Numbered from the stretch's first letter, positions 30,481 to 39,315 are shown. The stretch: DNA of 64,000 bases from Nocardia concava NBRC 100430 (GCF_000308815.1 NZ_BAFX01000088.1:1-64000), one strand, 5' to 3'. Notes: generated from the sequence alone by a model not told the origin. Numbers and translations: made by a program.

Positions 30481-31287
30481 TCAGAGTTCTACTGCGGCAA
30501 GGAGAGTCGACGCCCGGGCCACCGTGAGCTGGATGCGGAAGCGGGTGGCATCCGGGCGGGTTCGGTACGGGAAGGGATTGTCGGAGACCAGGGCTCGGAG
30601 GTCGTGGAGGAGGCGGGTGCCGGCGGCGATGGTGAGGCGGCCGGTGTCCACCAGGTGGCGGACGTTGGCGGTGACATCGAGGTCGCCGGTGCCCGCCGCG
30701 TAGGCCGTGATGTGGCGCAGGGCTGATCTGAGGCGCTTCTCACAGGCCGGGAAGCGGCCACGCTCATGGTGTTCGAGGGCTTGTCGGAGGTGATCGAGGG
30801 CGGTCTGCTGGCCGCGCACTTCCAGTTCGGTGGCCAGTAGGGCGACCCGATCGGCGAGTCGGATGGGCAGTGCCGCCGTGGGTTTCAAGCGGCATCTGAC
30901 CCCGCCCTCGGCGCCCACACCGAACCGGTCGATCTTCAGTTTGTACCCGTCCACCAGCAGCGCCGCTCGCAATCTCGGCATCCACGCCGGAAGATGCTTG
31001 CGCTGCAACGGCTCTCCCTGCAGGAACCGCGCCACCGTCACCTCGACCAGATCCAGCAGCGCCCGATCCGCCTCCGCGCTCCCGCCCAGCGCCGCCATCC
31101 GCGCCCCGTACACCGGCGTCACCAGCCGCCCCCAATAGCTGTCGGCATTCACCCACAACTCGCCCCGGTACTCCGGCCGCTTGAGATCCACCCCCAGCAG
31201 CAACGCCTCCAGCGAGTGAAACCGCGACTGATCCCCATAGATCAGCTCGACCACCGACGCCAACGTCGGATCCGACAACGTAGTCAC
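30481..31287 (-). CDS. Hypothetical helical protein of 268 residues
   Basis: I do not recognise this gene. GTG 31287 (VTTLSDPTLASV) is a plausible start; the frame reaches 31353 with a Cys/Arg-rich head that looks spurious. The N-terminal third has LASVVELIYGDQSRFHSLEALLLGV, suggesting a folded alpha/beta domain. The C-terminal 120 residues are strongly helical with regular charged heptads (ALDHLRQALEHHERGRF, then CEKRLRSALRHITAYA), faintly like the C-terminal domain of AbiJ/abortive-infection proteins. No membrane segment or nuclease motif is visible. It sits upstream of nothing on its own strand except the intergenic gap and ends 9 bp from the convergent SIMPL gene. Confidence 0.6.
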   Translation of the reverse strand: MTTLSDPTLASVVELIYGDQSRFHSLEALLLGVDLKRPEYRGELWVNADSYWGRLVTPVYGARMAALGGSAEADRALLDLVEVTVARFLQGEPLQRKHLPAWMPRLRAALLVDGYKLKIDRFGVGAEGGVRCRLKPTAALPIRLADRVALLATELEVRGQQTALDHLRQALEHHERGRFPACEKRLRSALRHITAYAAGTGDLDVTANVRHLVDTGRLTIAAGTRLLHDLRALVSDNPFPYRTRPDATRFRIQLTVARASTLLAAVEL

Positions 31288-31380
31288 GGCACCATCTTGG
31301 TGTACCGCCAATTCGCCCGTCCGCCAACCCTTCCGCTGGCATCGACACGCCACTGGCCCAAATTGTGAAAAGGTTTCGCG

Positions 31381-33009
31381 TCAGCGCTCCAGTACGGCGA
31401 TGCATTCCACGTGATGGGTACCTGGGAAGGCGTCGAAGACGCGCAGGCCGACGGGCTGGTACCCGGCGGCGCGGTAGAGGCCGACATCCCGCGCGAAAGC
31501 GGCGGGGTCGCAGCCTATGTGGATGATGCGGCGCGGGGAGCGCTCGCTCATCGCGTTGATCACATCCTTGCCCGCGCCCGCGCGCGGCGGGTCGAGCACG
31601 ACGACATCCGGTGCGGTGGCGGGCTGGTCGTGGATCCAGCGCTCGACTCGCTCGGCGGTCAGATCCACCCAGGGCATATCCCGCAGCGCCACACGACCTT
31701 CGCTGACGGCGCTGCGCGCGAACTCGACACCGTGCACCGCACCCCGATCCCCTACCCGATCCGCCAGCCGCGCCGCGAACACACCGACTCCGCAGTACAA
31801 ATCCCACACCAGCGATCCGGGCGCGGCATCCGCCCACTCCCCCACCACATCCGAATATGCCTGCGCCGCACCATAATGCGGCTGCCAGAACCCGGTAGCC
31901 GACAGTTCCCACCGCCGATCCGCCACATACTGCACGGCCCGCCCGGTCCCCTCGACCACCCGCTCCTCCCGAGCCCCGTGCGCCGCCGCCCGCCGAGCCG
32001 CGGTACTGCGCCGATCCCCACCGCGCCGCCCCGCCCCGCCCCGGCCGCGTCGGTCGCCCTGGCCGCGCTCCCCCTCGGCCGAAGCCACCTCGACGATATG
32101 CCGCATCCCGTCCCCATCCACGGCCACAACAAGATCCGCGCCGGGCGTCCATTTCTGCTCGGCGATCCCATCCATCGCCCCCGCCATCGGCTGCGGACAC
32201 CGCAGATCCGCCAGCACCTCGGTACTCCGATACCGATGCACCCCGGCCCGCCCGTCCGCATCCACCACCAGCCGCACCCGACTCCGCCACCCATCGGTAT
32301 ACGCGGCCGGCGATACCTGACCGCCCAGCGCGACGTGACTCGCTTCACCCGGGCGAGCGATCAATGCGCTCGCCAAATGCGTCGCCACGCCGCCGATTCG
32401 GCCCGGCGCTGCGGGGGTGGCATCAGCCGGGGCCCCAGCGGACTCCGCCTCCCGCGCGGGCTCCGAGGTCAGTTTGGCGCGCTGTGCTGCGGACGGTCCG
32501 GTGGGCGCGCCCAACAGTGTCGAGGCGAGGCCGGTTGCCACACCTCCGAGCCGGACCGGGCCGTCCGGGCGGGCGGGCGAGCCGGGGCGTGAGTCCTGTT
32601 GTGCCACGACGCCGCTCGGCAAGCCGAGTGGCACCGGGATGGGCTCGACTATGAAGTCGGGTTCCCAGTTGGCCAGGCGGCGGAGTTGGTCGGCGACTAC
32701 TTGGCGCTTCAATTCGCGTTGGGCTTCGGGGGTGGCGAAGGTGAAGTCGCAGCAGCCGGCGCCGCCGGGGCCGGAGACCGGGCAGGTGGCGGGGATGCGG
32801 TCGGGGGAGGGTTCGAGGATTTCGAGGGCGTCGGCTCGGCAGAAGGAGCCGCCTCGGTCCTCGGTGACCTGGGCGCGGACGAGCTCGCCGGGGAGGCCGT
32901 GGCGGACGAAGAGGACCCGGCCCTCGTGGCGGGCGACGCAGAAGCCGCCGTGGCCGGGTGGGCCGAGGCGGACCTCGAAAATGGAGCCGTACCAGTCGGG
33001 TCCGCTCAT
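31381..33009 (-). CDS. TRAM-domain RNA m5U methyltransferase with insertions
   Basis: 542 residues; the mycobacterial relative Rv2689c has about 405. An N-terminal TRAM domain (residues 5-65) is followed by a Cys cluster (CPVSGPGGAGCC, 76-87) like the Fe-S site of RumA/RlmD, and by a class I methyltransferase with DLYCGVGVF (403-411), LDPPRAGAGK (472-481) and the nucleophile Cys500 in IGCDPAAF. It would methylate uridine-5 in rRNA or tRNA. Extra sequence sits at about 135-235, holding two copies of GGVATxLAS (155-163, 206-214), and at 311-350, an RGG-like run rich in Arg and Gly. ATG 33009 overlaps the permease stop as ATGA, so it is translationally coupled to it. Confidence 0.88.
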   Translation of the reverse strand: MSGPDWYGSIFEVRLGPPGHGGFCVARHEGRVLFVRHGLPGELVRAQVTEDRGGSFCRADALEILEPSPDRIPATCPVSGPGGAGCCDFTFATPEAQRELKRQVVADQLRRLANWEPDFIVEPIPVPLGLPSGVVAQQDSRPGSPARPDGPVRLGGVATGLASTLLGAPTGPSAAQRAKLTSEPAREAESAGAPADATPAAPGRIGGVATHLASALIARPGEASHVALGGQVSPAAYTDGWRSRVRLVVDADGRAGVHRYRSTEVLADLRCPQPMAGAMDGIAEQKWTPGADLVVAVDGDGMRHIVEVASAEGERGQGDRRGRGGAGRRGGDRRSTAARRAAAHGAREERVVEGTGRAVQYVADRRWELSATGFWQPHYGAAQAYSDVVGEWADAAPGSLVWDLYCGVGVFAARLADRVGDRGAVHGVEFARSAVSEGRVALRDMPWVDLTAERVERWIHDQPATAPDVVVLDPPRAGAGKDVINAMSERSPRRIIHIGCDPAAFARDVGLYRAAGYQPVGLRVFDAFPGTHHVECIAVLER

Positions 33010-34997
33010 CCTTCGTCTCCGAAGCCGCGGCGGACATAACCGGGAGCGTTGACCACGCGGCCGGGGCTGGCCTTGCCCGCCGAGGAGGACAGCTGCCAGG
33101 GGACGCTGGTGACCATCACGCCGGGTTCGAAGAGCAGACGGCCCTTCAGGCGCAGGGCGCTCTGGTTGTGCAGCAGCTGCTCCCACCAGTGGCCGACCAC
33201 GTATTCGGGGATGAACACGGTGACCACGTCGCGCGGGGAGTCCTTGCGCACCCGCTTCACGTAATCGACCACGGGCTTGGTGATCTCGCGATACGGCGAT
33301 TCGATCACCTTGAGCGGCACCGCGATATCGCTCGCCTCCCACTGCCGCACCAGCGCCCGGGTATCGGGCTCGTCCACGTTCACGGTGATCGCCTCGAGCG
33401 TGTCGGGCCGGGTCGCCCGGGCGTAGGACAGCGCCCGCTTGGTCGGCAGGTGCAGCTTGGACACCAGCACGATGGAGTGCGTCCGGCTGGGCAGCACCCC
33501 GTCCCATTCGCTCTCGTCGAGCTCCCGCGACACCGTGTCGTAGTGGCGGCGAATGAGTTTCATCAACCCGAAGATCGCCGCCATGGTGACGATGGCGATC
33601 CACGCGCCCGCCAGGAACTTGGTGACCAGCACGATGCACAGCACGGTCGCGGTCATGGTCAGGCCGATGGCGTTGATCACCCGCGACCGCTTCATGCGCG
33701 CCCGCTGCGCCGGATCGGTCTCGGTGCGCAGCAGTCGAGTCCAGTGCCGCAACATGCCGGTCTGGCTCAGCACGAACGAGACGAACACGCCCACGATGTA
33801 GAGCTGGATCAGGCGCGTCACCTCCGCACCGAACAACACCACGAACGCGATCGCCGCACCCGCCAGGAACAGGATGCCGTTGCTGAACGCCAACCGGTCA
33901 CCGCGGGTGTGCAGCTGGCGCGGCAGGAAACGGTCCTGCGCCAGAATCGAACCCAGCACCGGGAACCCGTTGAACGCGGTGTTGGCGGCCAGCACCAGGA
34001 TCAGCGCGGTGACGATGGTGATGAAGTAGAAGCCCACCGGGAAGCCGGAGAACACCGCCCCCGCCAGCTGCGCCACCATCGTCTTCTGCTCGTACCCGTC
34101 AGGCGTGCCGGTCAGATCCGAGGTGTCGTGCGCGTACACGATGCCGACCTTCTGGGCGAGCACGATCATGCCGATGAACAGCGAGACGGCGATGCATCCG
34201 AGCAGCAGCAGCGTGGTCGCGGCATTGCGGGACTTGGGTTTGCGGAACGCGGGCACACCGTTGCTGATGGCCTCGACACCGGTCAGTGCCGCACAGCCGG
34301 AGGAGAACGCACGCGCGATCAGGAACACGAATGCCAGCCCGGCCAGATGGGACTCCTCGGCCTTGAGCCCGAACCCGTAGGACTCGGCGTGCACCGCTTC
34401 GCCCATGATCCCGATCCTGGTGAACCCCCAGATCAACATGACGAACATGCCGATCATGAACGCGTAGGTGGGAATCGCGAAGGCCGTACCGGATTCACGC
34501 ACACCGCGCAGATTGATGGCGGTGAGAATCACAATCGCGGAGACCGCGAACAACACCTTGTGAGTTGCGACGAACGGCACGGCCGAGCCGATATTCGACG
34601 CCGCCGAGGAGATCGACACCGCCACCGTCAGCACATAATCGACCAGCAGCGCCGAGCCGACGGTCAATCCCGCGGTGGGCCCGAGATTCTTCGTCGCGAC
34701 CTCGTAGTCACCGCCGCCGGACGGATACGCGTGCACGTTCTGCCGGTAGCTGGCGACCACCACCGCCATCACCAGCGCGACCGCGAGGCCGATCCATGGC
34801 GCATATGTGTAAGCGGACAACCCCGCCACCGAGAGCACCAGGAAGATTTCCTCGGGCGCGTAAGCCACCGATGACAAGGCATCCGAGGCGAAAACGGGGA
34901 GCGCGATCCGCTTGGGCAGCAGCGTATGCCCGAGAGAATCGCTGCGGAATGGGCGGCCGACCAGCATGCGCTTGGCGGCCGTCGTCAACTTCGACAC
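33006..34997 (-). CDS. KimA-type APC potassium/proton symporter
   Basis: 663 residues, about 12 transmembrane segments and a cytoplasmic C-terminal domain of ~190 residues. The sequence follows Bacillus subtilis KimA (YdaO) closely in the conserved blocks: ASDALSSVAYAPEE, the YRQNVHAYPSGGG loop, SALLVDYVLTVAVSIS, AFSSGCAALTGVEAISN, RGDRLAFSNGI and HNQSALRLKGRLLF. KimA imports potassium with protons and in Firmicutes is inhibited by c-di-AMP. Start GTG 34997 (VSKLTTAAKR) is set by TATGCT 7 nt upstream; the ATG at 35009 lies on that hexamer. It is divergent from ceoB/ceoC, whose products are RCK proteins, so the whole locus looks like potassium uptake. Its stop overlaps the methyltransferase start. 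Confidence 0.88.
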   Translation of the reverse strand: MSKLTTAAKRMLVGRPFRSDSLGHTLLPKRIALPVFASDALSSVAYAPEEIFLVLSVAGLSAYTYAPWIGLAVALVMAVVVASYRQNVHAYPSGGGDYEVATKNLGPTAGLTVGSALLVDYVLTVAVSISSAASNIGSAVPFVATHKVLFAVSAIVILTAINLRGVRESGTAFAIPTYAFMIGMFVMLIWGFTRIGIMGEAVHAESYGFGLKAEESHLAGLAFVFLIARAFSSGCAALTGVEAISNGVPAFRKPKSRNAATTLLLLGCIAVSLFIGMIVLAQKVGIVYAHDTSDLTGTPDGYEQKTMVAQLAGAVFSGFPVGFYFITIVTALILVLAANTAFNGFPVLGSILAQDRFLPRQLHTRGDRLAFSNGILFLAGAAIAFVVLFGAEVTRLIQLYIVGVFVSFVLSQTGMLRHWTRLLRTETDPAQRARMKRSRVINAIGLTMTATVLCIVLVTKFLAGAWIAIVTMAAIFGLMKLIRRHYDTVSRELDESEWDGVLPSRTHSIVLVSKLHLPTKRALSYARATRPDTLEAITVNVDEPDTRALVRQWEASDIAVPLKVIESPYREITKPVVDYVKRVRKDSPRDVVTVFIPEYVVGHWWEQLLHNQSALRLKGRLLFEPGVMVTSVPWQLSSSAGKASPGRVVNAPGYVRRGFGDEG

Positions 34998-35004
34998 TCC
35001 AGGC

Positions 35005-35010
35005 AGCATA
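35005..35010 (-). promoter_or_regulatory. -10 hexamer of a leaderless promoter (KimA-like gene)
   Basis: Minus-strand TATGCT, then 7 nt, then GTG 34997. It overlaps the upstream ATG at 35009, which makes that ATG unlikely. Confidence 0.55.
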
Positions 35011-35217
35011 AGGCAGTGCGGGAGCGTCCGTGCCCGCGGCGCGACGCGCGACCCTCACGGTCGTAGGGTGGCGGACGAGGGCTGTGAGCTTTTTCCGATT
35101 CGGTTTGAACTACTTCCGGAGGGGGAAAATGCCCGCAATGCGACTCGAGCGGTACGGTTGCCACCCGAACAGGGCAACCAAACCGCACAGAAGGTTTTCG
35201 GGAATGGGGTTCGTACG

Positions 35218-35883
35218 GTGTACGTGGTGATCATGGGCTGTGGACGGGTCGGTTCCTCGCTCGCCCGCGCCCTCGTCCGCATCGGACACGAGGTCGCGGT
35301 GATCGATCAGAACTCGAGCGCCTTCCTGCGCCTGGGCCGCGATTTCCCGGGCCTGTGCATCACCGGCGTCGGCTTCGATCGAGATGTGTTGACCCGCGCC
35401 GGAATCGAGCGCGCCGGCGCCTTCGCCGCGGTGTCCTCGGGCGACAACTCCAACATCATCTCCGCCCGCGTGGCCCGCGAGACCTTCGGCATCGAGCGCG
35501 TGGTCGCGCGGATCTACGACGCCAAGCGCGCCGCGGTGTACGAGCGCCTGGGTATCCCGACCATCGCCACCGTGCCGTGGACGACCGACCGGTTCCTGCG
35601 CACCCTGGTCTCCGATCAATCCACCACCACCTGGCGCGACCCCACCGGCACCGTCGCGGTCACCGAACTCGCGCTGCACGAGGACTGGTACGGGCATTCG
35701 GTGCAGGCCCTGGAAGAGGCCATCGGGGCGCGGGTGTCGTTCATCATCCGATTCGGGCAGGGCGTGCTCCCCAACGGCAAATCCATGCTGCAGGCCGACG
35801 ACCAGGTCTACATCGCCGCCACCTCCGGCACGGTCGGCGAGGCCGTCGCCCTGGCCGGCAATCCCCCCGCGAGCGAGGTCTGA
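35218..35883 (+). CDS. ceoB: RCK/TrkA-family potassium regulator CeoB
   Basis: 221 residues. RCK_N Rossmann domain (VIMGCGRVGSSLARALVRIG at the N-terminus, then VIDQNS and GVGFDRDVLTRAGI), followed by a short RCK_C domain from about residue 140 (GTVAVTELALHEDWYG). Such proteins bind NAD(H) or ATP and gate potassium transporters. It matches Rv2691 (CeoB). GTG 35218 gives the expected N-terminus, but a TACGGT hexamer at 35214-35219 overlaps it, so transcription may start at GTG 35224 or 35227, removing two or three residues. The frame is open to 34912; that part overlaps the KimA-like gene and lacks homology. CeoC starts 1 bp after its stop. Confidence 0.92.
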   Translation: MYVVIMGCGRVGSSLARALVRIGHEVAVIDQNSSAFLRLGRDFPGLCITGVGFDRDVLTRAGIERAGAFAAVSSGDNSNIISARVARETFGIERVVARIYDAKRAAVYERLGIPTIATVPWTTDRFLRTLVSDQSTTTWRDPTGTVAVTELALHEDWYGHSVQALEEAIGARVSFIIRFGQGVLPNGKSMLQADDQVYIAATSGTVGEAVALAGNPPASEV

Positions 35884-35884
35884 G

Positions 35885-36580
35885 ATGAAGGTAGCCATCG
35901 CCGGAGCGGGAGCGGTCGGCCGCTCCATCGCCCAGGAACTACTGCGCGGCGGCCATCAGGTCATGCTGTTGGAACGCCGCCTCGACCACATCGACCCGAC
36001 CGTCGCGCCCACCGCGGTGTGGACCCACGCCGACGCCTGCGAGCTGGAGACGCTCGAGGAGGCCGGGCTGGAGACCTACGACGTGGTCATCGCCGCCACC
36101 GGCGACGACAAGGTGAACCTGGTGTTCAGCCTGCTCGCCAAGACCGAATTCGGCGTCGGGCGTGTCGTGGCCCGCGTCAACGATCCGCGCAACGAGTGGC
36201 TGTTCGACTCGTCGTGGGGCGTGGACGTGGCGGTCTCGACCCCGCGCTTGCTCGCCTCGCTCGTCGAGGAGGCCGTATCCGTCGGCGATCTGGTCCGCCT
36301 GATGACACTGCGCCAGGGTCAGGCCAACCTGGTCGAGATCACCCTGCCCACCGATACCCCCTTGGCGGGCAAGGCCGTTCGCACCCTCACCCTGCCCCGC
36401 GATGCCGCCCTGGTGACCATTCTGCGCGGCGGCCGCGTCATCGTCCCGCAGGCCGACGACCCGCTCGAAGGCGAGGACGAGCTGCTGTTCGTGGCCTCCG
36501 TCGAGGCCGAGGACGATCTGCGAAAGGCGCTCGGCGTCAACGGCTTCGGCAGCCAGGCCGAGCACGCCGAAACCGCCTGA
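35885..36580 (+). CDS. ceoC: RCK/TrkA-family potassium regulator CeoC
   Basis: 231 residues. RCK_N domain with VAIAGAGAVGRSIAQEL, VMLLERR acidic end of strand 2 and AATGDDKVNLVFSLLAK, then RCK_C from about 140 (GQANLVEITLPTDTPLAGKAV). Partner of CeoB (Rv2692 in M. tuberculosis); the two start-stop regions are 1 bp apart and form an operon. Two RCK subunits are often needed as a heteromeric ring on a membrane potassium transporter, and the only transporter at hand is the divergent KimA-like permease. KimA proteins are not classically known to use RCK partners, so the link is inference from synteny. Confidence 0.93.
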   Translation: MKVAIAGAGAVGRSIAQELLRGGHQVMLLERRLDHIDPTVAPTAVWTHADACELETLEEAGLETYDVVIAATGDDKVNLVFSLLAKTEFGVGRVVARVNDPRNEWLFDSSWGVDVAVSTPRLLASLVEEAVSVGDLVRLMTLRQGQANLVEITLPTDTPLAGKAVRTLTLPRDAALVTILRGGRVIVPQADDPLEGEDELLFVASVEAEDDLRKALGVNGFGSQAEHAETA

Positions 36581-36629
36581 TCGGATATCCACCGCTGAAC
36601 TGAAACCGCTGGCGGATCGTGAAAACGAC

Positions 36630-36665
36630 TGTGGGCCGGGCGCACTCCCCAGTGCCCGGCCCACA
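36630..36665. terminator. Hairpin between convergent ceoC and sigma-factor genes
   Basis: Stem TGTGGGCCGGG/CCCGGCCCACA plus CACT/AGTG with a 2-nt bulge and a CCCC loop. It lies 49 bp from ceoC and 35 bp from the sigma gene end. Confidence 0.7.
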
Positions 36666-36700
36666 TTCCTCTCACTCATCGTTGAGCTGTCCCCGAATTA

Positions 36701-37402
36701 TCAGGAGGCCGCCCGCAATTCGGCCCGCAGCTTGTTCAGCGCGCGGTGCTGCATGACCCGCACCACGCCCGGGCTGGTGCCGATGGCCTCGGCGGTCTGC
36801 GCCGCGGTCCAGCCCAGCACGATCCGCATGACCAGCACCTCTCGGTGGGTGGTGGACAGCACCTGCATGAGATCGCGGGTGGCCATCCGGGTCTCCATCG
36901 CCAGCGCCCGCTCCTCCGGGCCGGCCTCGGTCCCCGGGGAATCCGGGAACTCCGCCACCGGGTAGGCCGGGTGCATCTGCGCCCGCCGGAAGGCGTCGGC
37001 GACCTTGTTGGCCGAGATGCCGTAGACGAAGGCCAGGAACGACTTGCCCTGATCCCGGTAGCGCGGAATCGCCTGCACGGTCGCCAGGCAGATCTCCTGC
37101 GCCACATCGTCGGCGGTCACGTGCAGGTGGCCCGCCCCGCTCATGCGTGCCGCGCAGTAGCGCCGCACCAGCGGGTAGACGATCTTGAGAATCTCGGAGA
37201 CCGCCTCCCGGTCACCGGCCGCGGCCGGGCCGATCAGCTTCTCCAATTCCGCTGCGGCGCGCCGGGACTCCGACGTCGCCACCGTGCTCGTGCTCTTGCT
37301 CCCCCGCCCCGCCGGGTGCCGGCGCGAGGCGACTGTCTGCACCGCCGTCACGGGCCCCTCGCCCCGATCCTGCGCTGCCACTGCCTTGCTGTCGGTAACC
37401 AA
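36701..37402 (-). CDS. Group 4 sigma factor, SigD/ShbA-like
   Basis: 233 residues. Region 2 is seen in ILKIVYPLVRRYCAARM, TADDVAQEICLATVQAIP and KSFLAFVYGISANKVADAFRRA, and region 4 in VLSTTHREVLVMRIVLGWTAAQTAEAIGTSPGVVRVMQHRALNKLR. The region 2 pattern matches M. tuberculosis SigD and Streptomyces ShbA, an ECF sigma that drives transcription of the principal sigma gene hrdB. No anti-sigma gene is adjacent. The ~45-residue N-terminal head is low-complexity. The start is uncertain: TTG 37402 has AAAGGA eight bases upstream; GTG 37351 is an alternative. It separates ceoC from the DUF3159 gene, which are adjacent in M. tuberculosis, so it is an insertion in the conserved order. Confidence 0.85.
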   Translation of the reverse strand: MVTDSKAVAAQDRGEGPVTAVQTVASRRHPAGRGSKSTSTVATSESRRAAAELEKLIGPAAAGDREAVSEILKIVYPLVRRYCAARMSGAGHLHVTADDVAQEICLATVQAIPRYRDQGKSFLAFVYGISANKVADAFRRAQMHPAYPVAEFPDSPGTEAGPEERALAMETRMATRDLMQVLSTTHREVLVMRIVLGWTAAQTAEAIGTSPGVVRVMQHRALNKLRAELRAAS

Positions 37403-37587
37403 CTCCGCGATCCTTTCTCCGTAGCTTCTGAGAAAGATCGTGCTCGCAGCGGGGGTCCGGAAATAGGTACCCCAGGGGTGGGTTGGTCACCCCCTCTTGG
37501 CCCCCAATGGCCCCGAAGGTGTTGCGCCCTGGGCTTTTAGCGCGATAAGTGCCCGAAACCAAGCGACCGACCGCAGACCGAACGGTC

Positions 37588-38454
37588 TTACGCGGCCGGT
37601 TCGGCGGTTTTCTGGCTCGGCAGATGCCCGGCCTTGCGGACCGCCCAGAAGGTCACCAGCGCCGCCACCGCGGTCAACGGCCAGCCCATGCCGATGCGGG
37701 CCACCGCCAGCAGACCGGTGCTGTTGGAGTCGTAGAGGTGGTTCTGCACCAGGTAGCGGGCCACGAACACCACCGCCCACACCGCGGTCGCGATGTCGTA
37801 GAGGCGCATGGCGCGCTTGTCGGAGCGCCAGCCGGTGCCGTGCCCGTTGAGCGCGCCCCAGATGACGCCCGCCAGCGGCCAGCGCACCACCAGCGACATC
37901 AGGAACGCGCCGCCGTAGATCAGGCTGGCGTAGATGCCGAACAGGAAGAAGCCCTTGGCCTCACCCATCCGGTAGGCGATGAACGCGCACACGCCCACCC
38001 CCAGGAAGCCGGAGATGGCGGGCTGGATCGGATCGCGACGCACCAAGCGCCACACCAGGATCAGCGCGGCCACACCCAGTGACGCCCAGATCGCGGCGGT
38101 CAGGTTGGCCAGCGAATTCACCGGCACGAACACCAGCACCGGCAGCGAGGAGTAGATCAGGCCGCTGATGCCGCCCATCTGCTCGAGCAGCGTCTGCTCC
38201 GGCTCGTCGTCGGACTCGGTGTCCTGGTCGGTGTCGTGGCCGGAACCGGTGGCCTCGCGCTCCAGCGCGGCCAGTTCGGCGCCGACCAGGGCCTGCATGT
38301 CCTCATCCAGCATCGCGTTCTCCAGGCGCAGCGGTGGCTCGTCGGCGCCGCGGGCGGCGGGGAGCTGGACCGTGGGCGGATCGAACGCGGGCCGCGCGCC
38401 GAAAGCCTCGGTCGGGGTACGGCTCTCGTCGCTGCTGCTGGTGGGGTTCGGCAT
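37588..38454 (-). CDS. DUF3159 membrane protein
   Basis: 288 residues. An acidic, Pro-rich cytoplasmic head of about 90 residues is followed by six or so hydrophobic segments (for example SGLIYSSLPVLVFVPVN and LIYGGAFLMSLVVRWPLAGVIWG). The family (Rv2693c) is found across mycolata and other actinobacteria with no assigned role; the LVRRDPIQPAISGFLGVG loop is conserved. ATG 38454 lies 5 bp after the OB-fold gene's stop region (38460), so the two are one operon, OB-fold protein first. Conserved linkage to ceoBC hints at an ion or envelope role, which is only positional evidence. Confidence 0.85.
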   Translation of the reverse strand: MPNPTSSSDESRTPTEAFGARPAFDPPTVQLPAARGADEPPLRLENAMLDEDMQALVGAELAALEREATGSGHDTDQDTESDDEPEQTLLEQMGGISGLIYSSLPVLVFVPVNSLANLTAAIWASLGVAALILVWRLVRRDPIQPAISGFLGVGVCAFIAYRMGEAKGFFLFGIYASLIYGGAFLMSLVVRWPLAGVIWGALNGHGTGWRSDKRAMRLYDIATAVWAVVFVARYLVQNHLYDSNSTGLLAVARIGMGWPLTAVAALVTFWAVRKAGHLPSQKTAEPAA

Positions 38455-38459
38455 AAGTG

Positions 38460-38852
38460 TCAGGTATTCCCGCGGAGTTCGTAGTAGGGGTTGAAGATCA
38501 CCTTGCCGCCGTCGCGTTGACCGACGCGGCCGCGGACCAGGATACGACGTCCCGGCTCGATTCCCGGAATGCGACGCCTGCCGATGAAGACCAGCGCCAC
38601 CGAATCGGTGCCGTCGAAGAACTCGGCCTCCACCTCGGCGCCCGCGGACTTGGGACAGGCCTCGACGCTGCGCAGTCTGCCGACCATGGTGACCTCTTCA
38701 CCCCGTCGACACTCCGATGCCCGGCACGCCCCCGACGCCTCCGACGTCTCGGCGAGCTCCTCGGCATCCAAACGATCAAGGTCCTCGGTCAGGCGACGGC
38801 TGAGCCGCCGGAAATAGCCTGACGGGGTGTCCTTCCCACCCTCGGATGGCAT
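38460..38852 (-). CDS. OB-fold nucleic-acid-binding-type protein (Rv2694c family)
   Basis: 130 residues. The C-terminal 80 residues form an OB-fold strand pattern: EEVTMVGRLRSV, AEVEAEFFDGTDSVALVFIGRRRIPGIEPG (an OB-type beta barrel) and RILVRGRVGQRDG. The N-terminal part is helical with a Cys pair (ACRASEC). OB folds of this kind often bind single-stranded nucleic acid, but no partner is known. ATG 38852 (MPSEGGKDTPS) gives the usual size; the open frame to 39209 is spurious. It is cotranscribed with the DUF3159 gene and divergent from the hydrolase at 39328 across 475 bp. Confidence 0.8.
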   Translation of the reverse strand: MPSEGGKDTPSGYFRRLSRRLTEDLDRLDAEELAETSEASGACRASECRRGEEVTMVGRLRSVEACPKSAGAEVEAEFFDGTDSVALVFIGRRRIPGIEPGRRILVRGRVGQRDGGKVIFNPYYELRGNT

Positions 38853-39315
38853 CTCGCACGCTTTCTTGTAGAGCTCCACGGCGTGGATCACACGTCGTTC
38901 GATCTTTTCCCACGCCGATCCGGTGGTTTGCCACCCGACCGCCGATGGCCGTACATGGGCCACTGTAGATGCACTGTCCTGCACCCGCCACGCGTGCCCG
39001 TCACCAGCCATACCCGCTCCGACCCGCTCCCCAAACCCCGCCCCGCTCAGGCATATGAGATCGACTCCGCCGCGTGACCCACCACCGCTCCGGCGCCCGA
39101 ACTCGTGACCGATCCGGCGCCCGGACCCCGGCGTCGGCCCGGTGCCGGGGATCGGGCCCACCCCGAATTCGCCCTGCTCAGGTGGCGGGGCAGGCCGACC
39201 GGGAAGCACACCGCCCGCGGGGACCGCGTAGCGGCCGGCGCGGGTGCCCGACGCGAAGGCCGCGATCCCGTCCCGGAGGCCGGTGCCGGTTCCCGTTGCG
39301 CCCCTGCGGCCCGGC
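38853..39315. other. Long divergent intergenic region
   Basis: About 460 bp between the OB-fold and hydrolase starts. Apart from the hydrolase -10 hexamer nothing specific was found. The frame to 39244 belongs to a longer hydrolase reading that I reject. The first half is AT-richer (near 38880-38990) and may hold the OB-fold promoter. Confidence 0.3.

Noticed and set aside
31381..33639. Methyltransferase extended to 752 codons
   Set aside because: The extra N-terminal part is out-of-frame reading of the permease gene; ATG 33009 starts exactly at the TRAM domain with ATGA coupling.
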